DNA of 64,000 nt from Fimbriimonadaceae bacterium (GCA_022843485.1 JALHNM010000001.1:558001-622000), one strand, 5' to 3'. Shown: positions 42,428 through 50,772, counted from the stretch's first letter. Notes: generated by a model from the letters alone, not told the origin. Translations and numbers: made by a program.

Positions 42428-43123
42428 CTACCCGGCACCTGTTCGACTGCCCCGTCCGCCGCGTTGGCTGCGCTCGTCGCCGCCTTGCTCGCCGCCGCCG
42501 GCGGGGGCTCCGCCGCCTTGGGCCGGGGCGTTGCCGCCCCCGCCTTGGCCGGGTAGGGTGCCTTGCAGCGGGATGGTGATCTGGCGGGGCAGCTTAGTCC
42601 CGGATCGCCGGAGCACGGCCCGTTCGGTGTCGATCGAGACGACCGTCCACTCGGTGTCGGGGATCCGTTGTCCGGGGCGGATGTCGAGGGTCTTGTCGCC
42701 CATGTCCAGGATCGCGATGACCCCGTCCCTGATGACGACGCCGGACAGTCGCCAGGCAGGCACCGGTTCGATGACAGGGGCGGCGTCGACCTCGGACTCC
42801 AGGGGCTCCTCGTAGAGGAGCGAGAACCCGCCGACGTCGGCCACGAGCCGCTCGGCGCGCTGTGACCGGTCGAAGGCGACTTCGGCGGGGAGCATGGCGA
42901 AGGCGTTCGGTCGGCTCCCGAAGGGCCGGGCCTTGCCGATGGCCTGGAGCGTGGCGCTCGGTTCGGGGTTGACCTGGGCGTCGATCCCGGCCTCGGCCGC
43001 GAACTTCGGGTTCTCGACCCGGATCGGCCGCACGCCGGACGGTTGCAGCGCCTCTTCTTGGGGGCCGCACCCGGCCGCGAGCAGGCCGAGGGCCACGAGG
43101 CTCGTCGCGAGTGTCTTCTTCAT
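42428..43123 (-). CDS. pilP: PilP-like pilus assembly lipoprotein
   Basis: Of 231 aa. Lipobox in LGLLAAGC. The conserved beta-domain is near residues 125-190 (WRLSGVVIRDGVIAILDMGDKT, IRPGQRIPDTEWTVVSIDTERAVLRR), as in PilP/GspC-type periplasmic linkers that connect PilNO to PilQ. The C-terminal tail is Gly/Gln/Arg-rich. The symbol rests on position between pilO and pilQ and on this domain; sequence conservation is modest. Confidence 0.72.
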   Translation of the reverse strand: MKKTLATSLVALGLLAAGCGPQEEALQPSGVRPIRVENPKFAAEAGIDAQVNPEPSATLQAIGKARPFGSRPNAFAMLPAEVAFDRSQRAERLVADVGGFSLLYEEPLESEVDAAPVIEPVPAWRLSGVVIRDGVIAILDMGDKTLDIRPGQRIPDTEWTVVSIDTERAVLRRSGTKLPRQITIPLQGTLPGQGGGGNAPAQGGGAPAGGGEQGGDERSQRGGRGSRTGAG

Positions 43124-43125
43124 GG

Positions 43126-43911
43126 TCAGTTCTGCCCTCCGGCCGCTCGGGCGGCCGCTTCCCCGGTCAGGGGGGCGCCTCCTCCGGGAGGGCCACCGCC
43201 GGGCGGCCCACCCGCAGGCGCGGCGCCCGTGCCGCCCGCTTCTTGGGTGACGGGCCCAATCTTGTCCCCTCGGACGTAGCCCACGATCGACAGGTTGTAG
43301 GTCCCCGTCAGCAGGGGCGCGGTCCCCGTCAAGGCTAGACCGTCCGTGACGGCGAGATAGTTCGGCATCTGGCTCCAGGAGCGCACGTGTTCGAGGATCT
43401 GGTCGAACGTGCCTTGGACCGTGACCTGCCCGAGGTCGAACACGACGACGGGGAACCGGATCGCGGGGTAGTTGTAGTACGCCTCGACGATCTCGAGCGG
43501 CGAGGTGGGCGGGTCCGGGATCCGGGGGCCGGTCACGACGGTGACGCCGCCCTTGCGAAGCTGAGCGTTCAGCGCGCGCTGGACGTTGTTGCGGAACTTC
43601 ACCGAGTCCACGGTTAGCTGCAGCCGGTTGACGGCGAGGTTGATCCCGCCTTGGTTGACGTCCTGCGGGGGCGTCTTGACGGCGACGACTTGTTGCCAGT
43701 CGGCCGCGATCTCGTTGACCTTTGCGATCGCCTTCTTGACCCGGTCGTTGGCCTGCTTCTGCTTGTTCGCCTCGGCGAGCAGCTTCTCCGCGTACTCGCG
43801 TTGCATCTTGGCCTCTTCCATGTTCGGGACGAACTGGGAGAGTCCGATCCCGAGGGCCATGACGAGCACGGAAAGGCCGATGATGACGATGGTGAGTGGG
43901 CTGAGCTTCAT
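43126..43911 (-). CDS. pilO: Type IV pilus assembly protein PilO
   Basis: Of 261 aa. One N-terminal helix (LTIVIIGLSVLVMALGIGLSQ), a coiled segment (EEAKMQREYAEKLLAEANKQ), then a ferredoxin-like periplasmic domain ending around residue 215. The Pro/Gly-rich C-terminus is extra. With PilN it makes the inner-membrane alignment complex. It follows pilN by 10 bases. Confidence 0.82.
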   Translation of the reverse strand: MKLSPLTIVIIGLSVLVMALGIGLSQFVPNMEEAKMQREYAEKLLAEANKQKQANDRVKKAIAKVNEIAADWQQVVAVKTPPQDVNQGGINLAVNRLQLTVDSVKFRNNVQRALNAQLRKGGVTVVTGPRIPDPPTSPLEIVEAYYNYPAIRFPVVVFDLGQVTVQGTFDQILEHVRSWSQMPNYLAVTDGLALTGTAPLLTGTYNLSIVGYVRGDKIGPVTQEAGGTGAAPAGGPPGGGPPGGGAPLTGEAAARAAGGQN

Positions 43912-43921
43912 GGCGTCCTCG

Positions 43922-44794
43922 TCAGTCCTCGTCCTCAGCGAGGCGACCTCGTCCTGCGCGTCCGGTTGGGGGCGGGGGCGGGGCGCCTCCGCCGGCGAAG
44001 GAGCCTCCGGGCGGCGCGGCCCCGGCCGCTCCTTGGGCGGCGAGCGTGGCCCGTGGGTCGGGCGTCTGGATGTTCCTGGAGATCGTGACGGTAAGAGTCA
44101 CCGGCGACCAGTCCGGCATGGCGCCGCGGAGCGCCTCCTCGGTGCCGAACCCTCCCTGACCCAGGAATCCTCGGGGGGCGGCGGAGGCGCGGGCCGCGAG
44201 CTCTTCCATCCGGGCCACGGGGTCGGAGGGAAGGTTGCCCTCGCTCGGGAGCACGGGCAGTCCGTTCTGGTCGGTCTCGCTCAGGGCGGGCACGGCCGGC
44301 ACGGGCACGTTGAAGTCGGCTCGGGCCACGTTGGTCACGCCGGGCATCCGGAGCAGGGCGATGACGACGTCAGCGTACTGCTGGAACGATTGAAGGACGC
44401 CTCCGATCGTGATGGTGGCTTGCTCGGGGCTGTTGGGGGCGGCCGTGAGCGTGGTCACCCGCATGAAGCTCGGCACGTACGTCATCACCTCGCGGTAGAG
44501 GTCCGGGTAGACGGTGTTGTGCTTGAGCATGGCGTTGGCCAGCTTCAGGTTCCGGTCGATCACGACCGCGCCCTGCATGATCTCGTCTGCCCGTTTCGAC
44601 GTGTCGAGGGCGTCTTGGGCCGGCTGGACGAGGCTGTCGGCCTCGGCCTTGTTCCGGGCCAGCGTCTGCTGGGAGTACAGGATCATCCCGACGGCTGTGG
44701 CGATCCCGAGCACGCCGAGCAGGATCGAGACGACCGTGGCCGTCTTGGCCTGGCCCTCTTTAGAGACGTAGGTCGGAAGGAGGTTGAGCTTCAT
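43922..44794 (-). CDS. pilN: Type IV pilus assembly protein PilN
   Basis: Of 290 aa. It begins MKLNLLPTYV, the short conserved cytoplasmic peptide (INLLP type) that docks on PilM. A membrane helix follows at ~22-42, then a coiled region and a ferredoxin-like domain (TLTAAPNSPEQATITIGGVLQSF). The Pro/Gly-rich C-terminus (~245-290) is an extension. Ten bases downstream of pilM. Confidence 0.88.
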   Translation of the reverse strand: MKLNLLPTYVSKEGQAKTATVVSILLGVLGIATAVGMILYSQQTLARNKAEADSLVQPAQDALDTSKRADEIMQGAVVIDRNLKLANAMLKHNTVYPDLYREVMTYVPSFMRVTTLTAAPNSPEQATITIGGVLQSFQQYADVVIALLRMPGVTNVARADFNVPVPAVPALSETDQNGLPVLPSEGNLPSDPVARMEELAARASAAPRGFLGQGGFGTEEALRGAMPDWSPVTLTVTISRNIQTPDPRATLAAQGAAGAAPPGGSFAGGGAPPPPPTGRAGRGRLAEDED

Positions 44795-44803
44795 GCGGGG
44801 CCT

Positions 44804-46087
44804 TTAGAAACAGATGTGCAGGCCGTTCCCCACGGCGACGGCGAACTCGGAGTGCCGGCCCGAGCCCAGCCCGGCGTCCAGCTTCTTCGCGGAGAGGGTC
44901 ACGCCCCGCAGGGGGTCCATCTCCTCGCACGGCAGGCCGAGGGAGGCCTCGAGGAACTTCGTCATCCCCTTCATCTTGGCACCTCCACCGCAGAGCAGGA
45001 CCTCATGGACCTCTCCACCCTTGCTGCGGAAGTAGTCGATCGACCGCCGGACCTCGGCGACGAACTCGTCGAGCACGGGGGCCATCGCGTTGTAGGCCCG
45101 GGTGTCGCCCCCACCGTAGGGGACGGGGTTCGGGGCGGCGGTCTCGAAGGGTGGCGGGGCCGTCTCGAACGGGTTCTCGTCGGCCATGGCGGGCGCGGCC
45201 GGGGGCGCCTCTTCGAACGGGTTCGCGGCGGCGGTGGGTTCGGGGGCCAGCTCGTCCGGGTCGGCGAACGGGTTGTAGGGCGTGAAGGCCTGGGTGGCGG
45301 TCGAGGCTTCGAACGGGTTGTAGGCGGCTCCGCCCGCCCCCGGGGAGTCGGGGATCTCGGCCTCGGCCTTCATATGCTCCGCCTGCTCGAAGTCCACACC
45401 TAAGGTGTCGGCGATCGAACGGGTCATCATCTCCCCTCCGATCGGCACGGACCGGGGCATCTGCAGCTTGCCGTCCTTGTAGACGTTGATCGCCGTGGTC
45501 TTGTGGCCGACGTCGACGACGCAGACCGACTTGCCCTGGAACTCCTGGCTGTAGCCAAGGGTGAGGGCCCGGGCGATGCCGAGGGGCTCGACGTCGATGG
45601 CGGCCGGGCGTCGGCCGGACTTCTTGACCGCCGCGATAAGGTTGTCGATCGCGGACTGCGGCGAGATCGCGAGCACGACGTCCATGTTCTGGGGGTTCGT
45701 CGGCTCGGGCGGGAACGCCTTGAAGTCGTTGACGACCGTGCTCTCGGCGAACGGGATGTTCCGGGTGATCTCCCAGTCCATGTGCTGCTTGAGCTCGGCC
45801 TCGTTCATCGCCGGGACCTCGAGCGTGCGCACGAGGACGGAGCCCTGGCCGGCGATCGAGACGACAACGTCGGCCACGCTCGCCCCGCTCGAAGCGATGA
45901 GGGCCTTAAGGGCTTGGGCGACCGACTCGGCGTCGTGCATCCCGGTCTGATCGACGGCGCCGGGCGGGGTCGGGGCCATCCCGAGGGCCGTCACGGCGGG
46001 AGACTTGCCCTGTAGCCGGACTTCGGCGATCTTGATGCTCTGACTGCCGATGTCGACGCCGAGGACGCTCGTGAGTTTCTTCGCCAT
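44804..46087 (-). CDS. pilM: Type IV pilus assembly ATPase-like protein PilM, with NPF-rich insert
   Basis: Cytoplasmic actin-like protein, 427 aa; common PilM is ~350. Nucleotide motifs: VLGVDIGSQSIKIAEV (phosphate 1), VCVVDVGHKTTAINVY (phosphate 2), VLLCGGGAKMKG (adenosine). An insert at ~244-330 is Ala/Pro-rich with four NPF motifs (257, 272, 289, 305). The start ATG has AAGGAAGTCC upstream. First gene of the operon, behind a good promoter. Confidence 0.92.
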   Translation of the reverse strand: MAKKLTSVLGVDIGSQSIKIAEVRLQGKSPAVTALGMAPTPPGAVDQTGMHDAESVAQALKALIASSGASVADVVVSIAGQGSVLVRTLEVPAMNEAELKQHMDWEITRNIPFAESTVVNDFKAFPPEPTNPQNMDVVLAISPQSAIDNLIAAVKKSGRRPAAIDVEPLGIARALTLGYSQEFQGKSVCVVDVGHKTTAINVYKDGKLQMPRSVPIGGEMMTRSIADTLGVDFEQAEHMKAEAEIPDSPGAGGAAYNPFEASTATQAFTPYNPFADPDELAPEPTAAANPFEEAPPAAPAMADENPFETAPPPFETAAPNPVPYGGGDTRAYNAMAPVLDEFVAEVRRSIDYFRSKGGEVHEVLLCGGGAKMKGMTKFLEASLGLPCEEMDPLRGVTLSAKKLDAGLGSGRHSEFAVAVGNGLHICF

Positions 46088-46120
46088 GGACTTCCTTGTG
46101 GCACTGCCCGAAGACGCGCT

Positions 46121-46150
46121 ATCTTAGCACCCTCGCCGGGGGGCTGTCAA
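46121..46150 (-). promoter_or_regulatory. Promoter of the pilMNOPQ operon
   Basis: TTGACA, 18-bp spacer, TAAGAT; transcription would start about 25 bases before pilM. Confidence 0.8.
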
Positions 46151-46221
46151 CGAGCTAGGGCTCCCCTCCACCGCACTTCCGACGGGTCGGGCCGGTCGGA
46201 AAGTTCGGCCGCGCCTGTGGC

Positions 46222-46797
46222 TCAGCCCGTCGCTCGCCACCGCGGGGCCGGCTCGGTACCGGACCGGCCCTTCAAGACCGTCTCCATGTTGGCGTTGGCT
46301 AAGGTCTCGACGACCTGCTCCCGGCCCCAAACAGTGAAGTAGCCCAGGCCCCCACGGGCGAGGCTGCCGGGCATTGCGACCCGGTACTTGCGGTCAGGCT
46401 GGAGGCTGGCCCCGGAGACGGTGGCCTCGACGATCCGGCGGTCCGGCGGGGCCGTGCGCGAGAAAGTGACGGACAGGCCGGAGAGCTGGAGGAACCCGGG
46501 GTTCGGGCTTGGGTACAGGCCCACTGACCGCTCAAGGGCCTTCGTGACCTGGGCCCCGGTCAGTTCGACGACGGCGACGTCGTCGGTCGGGAACTGGAGG
46601 ATGCCCGCAAGGTCCCCGGACTTGAAGGTCGGCTTGAGCACCCCGGCAGGGAGGAAGGCGATCTCGGCCCGGCCGGCCGAGCGCAGGAGGTCGGCGGCGA
46701 ACTGGGCGGGCCCGAACGACTCCGTGTCCGGACCGTCCGCGTACCCCAGCCCCGGGGCGAGCGCCAAGGCGACCAGGAAGGCCGACATCGTCTTCAT
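46222..46797 (-). CDS. Exported stand-alone 5'-nucleotidase C-terminal domain protein
   Basis: Of 191 aa. Signal peptide ending LGYADG. The rest matches the substrate-binding C-terminal domain of UshA/CpdB-type nucleotidases: ADLLRSAGRAEIAFLPAGVL, GILQFPTDDVAVVELTGAQVTKALE, GFLQLSGLSVTFS. The N-terminal metallophosphatase domain that does the chemistry is absent and not encoded nearby, so catalysis is not expected; nucleotide or ligand binding is possible. A hairpin (TTCCGAC/GTCGGAA, 46177-46201) follows its stop. Confidence 0.75.
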   Translation of the reverse strand: MKTMSAFLVALALAPGLGYADGPDTESFGPAQFAADLLRSAGRAEIAFLPAGVLKPTFKSGDLAGILQFPTDDVAVVELTGAQVTKALERSVGLYPSPNPGFLQLSGLSVTFSRTAPPDRRIVEATVSGASLQPDRKYRVAMPGSLARGGLGYFTVWGREQVVETLANANMETVLKGRSGTEPAPRWRATG

Positions 46798-46889
46798 TTT
46801 GCCACTCTCTTGGACTGTCTATCGGGCCTGAGGTTTCCGTTCGAGACCGATGGGCCCGCTTCGGGACGGGCCTTCCGCACTAGAGGGCC

Positions 46890-47315
46890 TTAGAAGTCCG
46901 ACTGGATCCCCATCGACCGGGCCGAGCCCGCGACGATGCGGATGGCCTGCTCCTCGTCGTTCGTGTTCAGGTCGGCCATCTTGAGCCGGGCGACCTCGAG
47001 GGCCTTTTCCTTCGTGAGCCGGCCGGCGCTTTCTTTGCCGGGGTTGTTCGAGCCCTTCTCGATCCCCATCGCCCGCTTGATGAGGTCGGTCATGAGGGGC
47101 TGCTTGACCTTGTAGCTATAGGAGCGGTCCTCGAAGACGGTGATCTCGACGGGCAGCGTGAACCCCATCTGCGGGGCGGTCTGCTCGTTGAACTTCTTCA
47201 GGAACTCCATCATGTTGATGCCGGCCTGGCCGAGGGCGGGGCCGACGGGCGGCGCCGGGGTCCCTTTGCCGGCGGCGATGTTGAGCTTGATGACGCTGGT
47301 GATCTTCTTGGCCAT
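46890..47315 (-). CDS. rplK: Ribosomal protein uL11
   Basis: Of 141 aa, full length. KITSVIKLNIAAGKGTPAPPVGPALGQAGINMMEF and the C-terminal ARSMGI are diagnostic (quoted region is shortened in the protein as AGKGTPAPPVGPALGQ). ATG 47315 has GGAGAG upstream; the longer frame is not conserved. The usual neighbour rplA does not follow; the next gene is the 5'-nucleotidase-like protein. Confidence 0.96.
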   Translation of the reverse strand: MAKKITSVIKLNIAAGKGTPAPPVGPALGQAGINMMEFLKKFNEQTAPQMGFTLPVEITVFEDRSYSYKVKQPLMTDLIKRAMGIEKGSNNPGKESAGRLTKEKALEVARLKMADLNTNDEEQAIRIVAGSARSMGIQSDF

Positions 47316-47473
47316 GGGAGTCTCTCCACGGGGGACTGGACGGGGAGGGGGAAGCGTCACCCGGAGTCCGACCGGGAAGTATGACACTTATGGGGCTCGG
47401 GCCCCGGGCTCGGCGCCACGGGTGCGCACGGGTTCACCGCCGCCCCGGAGGGCTGTGTCAGACTTAGGGGGTC

Positions 47474-48973
47474 ATGCCGGAAGTCTCGTTGCGCATCCCC
47501 CAGATCGGAGAGGGCCTGCAAGAGGCCCGCCTCGTCGCGGTGCTGAAGCAGCCCGGGGACCTCGTGAAGCGGGACGAGCCGATCTACCAAATGGAGACGG
47601 ACAAGGCGGTCATGGACGTGGAGTCGCCGCACGAGGGGCGGATCGTCCGCTGGCTCGCCGACCCGGACACGATCCTCAAGATCGGCGCCGAGGTGCTCGT
47701 CATGGACGTAGTCTCTTCCGGCGCGTCTGCCGCTGCGCCTGAAGCGCAGGCCGCCGCACCCCTGGCCGCCGCACCCGCTTCGAACGTCGTGGCGCTGAAG
47801 ATCCCGCAGATCGGGGAGGGGCTCCAGGAAGCCCGGCTCGTGGCCACTCTCAAGCAACCGGGGGACAGGGTCAAGCGCGACGAGCCGATCTACCAGATGG
47901 AGACGGACAAGGCGGTCATGGACGTCGAGTCGCCGCACGCCGGGCGCATCGTCCAGTGGCTCGCGGAGCCGGACACCGTGTTGAAGATCGGGTCTGACGT
48001 GCTCCTTATGGAAGTGGAGGGCCCGGTGGCTGCGGCGGTCGTCGAGACGGCAGTGGCGGAGCCGGGTCACGGACCCGGGGACCGGGGAGCGGGTCGCGGA
48101 CCCGCGCTCCAGGGGCGGCGGACGGACGTGCCGCCTCGCACCCGGGCCTACGCGAAGGCGAAGGGGCTCTCGGACGCCCAACTCGAGGCGGTCCCGGCGA
48201 AGGGGTCCAAGCTCATGCCGGAGGACGTGGACGCGTTCCTGGCCGGTGCGGCCCCGTCCGGGGTGGCGGCGACGGCGACCGGCAAGGCGTACCGTGAGGC
48301 GCCGATGGGGGCGAAGCAGCGGGTGCTCTCCAGCCGGCTGCAAAGGGGGAACCAGCTCGTCGTGCCGGGCATGATGTCGGTCGTGGTGGACTGGGGCCCG
48401 ATCGAGGCCCTGCGCCAAGAGTACAAGGACGCTTCCGGGGACTTCAAGCCGAGCGTCTTCACGCTGTTCGCGTACTGTGTCGCCCGAGCGGCGGCGGGGC
48501 ACCCGATCGTCCGGTCGACCCTCGTCGGCGACTCGAACGTGCGGACGTACGACCACCTTCAGCTGGGTATCGCGGTGGCGCTGCCTGGCGACGAACTGGT
48601 CGTGGCCGTGGTCGAGGATTCGGACGCTTTGGATTGGCCGACCTTCGCCGCCACGACCCGCGAGCGCATCGACCTTGCCCGCCAAGGGAAGGACCAGGCT
48701 AACGAGTCGGTCACGCTCAGCATCACGAACATGGCCGCCTACCAGATTCGGGACGCCATGGCGGTCGTCGTGCCGCCGGGCGTGGCGACGATCTTCCTGG
48801 GCGAGGCCTACAACGGCCTGTCGAACGAGACCCCGGGCGAGCTGAAGGTCCAGCGGTGCGCCAACGTCGGCATCACGATCGACCACCGTCTGATCAACGG
48901 CGTCGGCGGGGCGGAGTTCTTGCTCGCGATCAAGCGGAACGTCGAGGGCGTGCGGGCCTTGGTGGGAGCGTGA
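47474..48973 (+). CDS. 2-Oxo acid dehydrogenase E2 acyltransferase with two lipoyl domains
   Basis: Of 499 aa. Two near-identical lipoyl domains (residues ~3-80 and ~105-182), each with QMETDKAVMDVESPH holding the lipoyl lysine. Then a subunit-binding-like segment (PPRTRAYAKAKGLSDAQL) and the catalytic domain (~275-499) with DHRLINGVGGAEFLL. It transfers acyl groups to CoA; whether it serves pyruvate or branched-chain substrates is open, though nearby biotin-carrier and HMG-CoA lyase genes favour branched-chain breakdown. E1 and E3 are not adjacent. CAGACT lies 9 bases upstream of ATG. Confidence 0.88.
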   Translation: MPEVSLRIPQIGEGLQEARLVAVLKQPGDLVKRDEPIYQMETDKAVMDVESPHEGRIVRWLADPDTILKIGAEVLVMDVVSSGASAAAPEAQAAAPLAAAPASNVVALKIPQIGEGLQEARLVATLKQPGDRVKRDEPIYQMETDKAVMDVESPHAGRIVQWLAEPDTVLKIGSDVLLMEVEGPVAAAVVETAVAEPGHGPGDRGAGRGPALQGRRTDVPPRTRAYAKAKGLSDAQLEAVPAKGSKLMPEDVDAFLAGAAPSGVAATATGKAYREAPMGAKQRVLSSRLQRGNQLVVPGMMSVVVDWGPIEALRQEYKDASGDFKPSVFTLFAYCVARAAAGHPIVRSTLVGDSNVRTYDHLQLGIAVALPGDELVVAVVEDSDALDWPTFAATTRERIDLARQGKDQANESVTLSITNMAAYQIRDAMAVVVPPGVATIFLGEAYNGLSNETPGELKVQRCANVGITIDHRLINGVGGAEFLLAIKRNVEGVRALVGA

Positions 48974-49695
48974 GCAAGCCTGTCATCGCGATCGTAGCGA
49001 CCTTTCGCGACGACCCGGCCGCCCCGGGGCAACGTGAGATCGCTTACGTCGGGCGGCCCTACATCGACCGGGTGATCGAGGCGGGCGGCGTGCCGGTCGT
49101 CGTTCCGCCGGGCGTGAGCGCCGAGGACATCGTCCCCCTCGTGGACGGCTGGCTCATCATGGGCGGCGGCGACCTCGACCCGCGCATCTACGGCGAGCAA
49201 CCTCACCCAGAAGCCAAGCTCGAACGGCCCGAGCGCACCGTGCTCGAGCAGGCCCTCCTCCAGAGGCTCGCCCCGTCCGTACCCGTGCTCGGGATCTGCT
49301 ACGGGTGTCAGTTCCTCAACGTTCAGCGCGGCGGATCGCTCCACCAGCACGTCCCTGACGTCGTGGGGCACGAGGAGCACTCCAGCCGCGACCTCCACGA
49401 GGCGCGTATCTCGGAAGGGACGCTGACCGAAGCGTTGGTCGGAGCCGGTTCGGTGGTGGGGCACAGTTCGCACCACCAGTCGATCCGCGAGGTTGGGAGC
49501 GGGTTGAGGGTGACGGCGCTCGCCGAAGACGGTACGATCGAGGGGGTCGAGGACGACGGGGGCCGGTGGCTGGTCGGCGTCCAGTGGCACCCGGAGCGCA
49601 CACCGAACGATGAGGCGACCCGGCAGCTCTTCAAGGCGTTCGTCGCCGAAGCGGCCCGGCAAAGGGAGGATCGAGACGCATGCGGTACTTGGTGA
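48970..49695 (+). CDS. Peptidase C26/gamma-glutamyl-GABA hydrolase-like glutaminase
   Basis: Of 241 aa. Class-I glutamine-amidotransferase fold: LIMGGGDLDPRIYGE, nucleophile in LGICYGCQFLNVQRGGSL, and the His-Glu pair in VGVQWHPERT. PuuD relatives hydrolyse gamma-glutamyl amides in polyamine breakdown, but the substrate here is not known. GTG 48970 overlaps the E2 stop (GTGA), so they are coupled. Confidence 0.85.
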   Translation: MSKPVIAIVATFRDDPAAPGQREIAYVGRPYIDRVIEAGGVPVVVPPGVSAEDIVPLVDGWLIMGGGDLDPRIYGEQPHPEAKLERPERTVLEQALLQRLAPSVPVLGICYGCQFLNVQRGGSLHQHVPDVVGHEEHSSRDLHEARISEGTLTEALVGAGSVVGHSSHHQSIREVGSGLRVTALAEDGTIEGVEDDGGRWLVGVQWHPERTPNDEATRQLFKAFVAEAARQREDRDACGTW

Positions 49696-50129
49696 ACGGC
49701 CACCCGGCCGAGTTGTCCCCGACCGTCGATGGCGTGTCCCTCGCCCGGCTCAGCGACCGCCTCATGGTCCGCAGCCCAAGAGGGACGGCTAGCGCGGTCG
49801 TCGTCCGCAGCGGCGACAAGGTCCTCGTCTCGTACCGAGGCCGGGTCTACACGGTCGAACAGCCGACCCCGGGGGGCGCGAAGAAAGCGGCCGGGGGATC
49901 GGGCGAGTCGCGATCGCCGATGCCCGGGGCGATCGTCGAGGTGTTCGTCAGCCCAGGCGAGACGGTGGAGGCGGGGCAGAAGCTCCTCGTCTTGGAGGCG
50001 ATGAAGATGCAGCACCCGGTGACGGCGCCGTTCGCGGGGACGGTCGCCGAGGTTCCCGTGGCCAAGGGCGACCAGGTCGGCGACGGCCAATTGCTGGTCC
50101 GGGTGGACCCTCTTCCTCCCGCCGAATGA
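49680..50129 (+). CDS. Biotin carboxyl carrier-type protein
   Basis: Of 149 aa. C-terminal biotinyl domain (~75-145): SPMPGAIVEVFVSPGETV and LLVLEAMKMQHPV, where the Lys in EAMKM is biotinylated. The N-terminal ~65 residues resemble the linker part of acyl-CoA carboxylase alpha chains. It probably serves a propionyl-, methylcrotonyl- or acetyl-CoA carboxylase whose other subunits are elsewhere. Overlaps the C26 peptidase gene by 16 bases. Confidence 0.87.
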   Translation: MRYLVNGHPAELSPTVDGVSLARLSDRLMVRSPRGTASAVVVRSGDKVLVSYRGRVYTVEQPTPGGAKKAAGGSGESRSPMPGAIVEVFVSPGETVEAGQKLLVLEAMKMQHPVTAPFAGTVAEVPVAKGDQVGDGQLLVRVDPLPPAE

Positions 50130-50133
50130 GCGC

Positions 50134-50523
50134 ATGAGCGAACGTCTGAGCCCAGACGAGTTCTCGAAACGACAGCGCGACTGGATCGCGGCGTACGAGC
50201 CCGCGTCTGCCTGGGATCGCCGGGACACCCTCAACGCGTTGCTCCAGGCGTTCCGGCGGCTCAGCTACTTCGAGGTCACGAAGAGCGGGGTCACGACCCT
50301 CCTCGTGCCGATGGTCGAAGTCAGGGGCCGGTTCTCGGTCGTGCGCCGGATCGCCGAGTTGGTGCAGCTCGACATCGAGACGATCGTGCGGGACGCCACC
50401 CCGCCCGGGGCCAAGACGGTCACCTCGGTCGCCAACAGCCCGGACGGGTTCACATTCCGGGTCTGCTTGGTGGAAGCCGGGGTCGCGACGTCGCTCCAAA
50501 TCCAGGCCGAAAGCCTTCGGTGA
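50134..50523 (+). CDS. Small soluble protein of unknown function
   Basis: Of 129 aa, no signal or membrane segment. N-terminal helices (SPDEFSKRQRDWIAAYEP) and a strand-rich C-terminal part (GVTTLLVPMVEVRGRFSVV, FTFRVCLVEAGVATSLQIQAE). It lies 4 bases after the biotin-carrier gene, so it belongs to that operon. I do not recognise the family. Confidence 0.65.
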   Translation: MSERLSPDEFSKRQRDWIAAYEPASAWDRRDTLNALLQAFRRLSYFEVTKSGVTTLLVPMVEVRGRFSVVRRIAELVQLDIETIVRDATPPGAKTVTSVANSPDGFTFRVCLVEAGVATSLQIQAESLR

Positions 50524-50547
50524 GACGAAACAGGGCGGACCTGTCCA

Positions 50548-50573
50548 TAGAATCCCTCGAAATGTGCTATATT
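50548..50573 (+). promoter_or_regulatory. Possible promoter boxes of the candidate ncRNA
   Basis: TAGAAT (50548-50553) and TATATT (50568-50573) are both acceptable -10 boxes. The first fits better because the RNA's closing helix begins at 50575. No consensus -35 is visible. Confidence 0.5.
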
Positions 50574-50574
50574 G

Positions 50575-50748
50575 TGAGCACGGGTGCCGTGAGGCCCGTG
50601 AGGAGGCGGCGAGTTCCGTTCCTTTCGAGGGCAGGCCGAGCGGTCCCGGCTCAAGGGTGAAGACGTTGACCGGCTGGATGGGCCGGTCGCCATGGTTAAG
50701 TCTTCTGTGCTCAGGCTTCTGCGGGGACGCGGGAGCCCTTCTTTTTTT
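50575..50748 (+). ncRNA. Candidate structured non-coding RNA, unassigned
   Basis: The 249-base gap between two genes holds no protein frame but a complete RNA-gene layout. A 7-bp closing helix pairs 50575-50581 (TGAGCAC) with 50707-50713 (GTGCTCA). Inside are GAAGAC (50659-50664)/GTCTTC (50700-50705) enclosing GACCGGC/GCCGGTC with a 7-nt loop, and smaller GC stems near the 5' end. Directly after comes a terminator (50714-50748). It does not match tmRNA, SRP RNA (no GGAAGGAAGC-type loop), RNase P or a riboswitch I know. It ends before the promoter of the next gene, so it looks like an independent transcript. Confidence 0.6.
50714..50748 (+). terminator. Rho-independent terminator of the candidate ncRNA
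   Basis: GGCTTCTGCG-ggga-CGCGGGAGCC (three G-T pairs) followed by CTTC and seven T. Confidence 0.85.
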
Positions 50749-50772
50749 CGCCGGGGGTAGTCTCCGCGGGCG

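Noticed and set aside
43586-45403. 605-codon plus-strand open frame
   Set aside because: Antisense of pilO, pilN and pilM; composition is typical of a GC shadow frame.
48856-48930. Catalytic-residue loss in E2 (HRLING instead of HRxxDG)
   Set aside because: Asn at this position occurs in other E2 enzymes, so it is not evidence of inactivity.
50575-50748. SRP RNA, 6S RNA or a riboswitch as identity of the ncRNA
   Set aside because: No SRP GGAA-type apical loop, no single long 6S-like hairpin, and the RNA ends before an independent promoter of the next gene; kept as unassigned.
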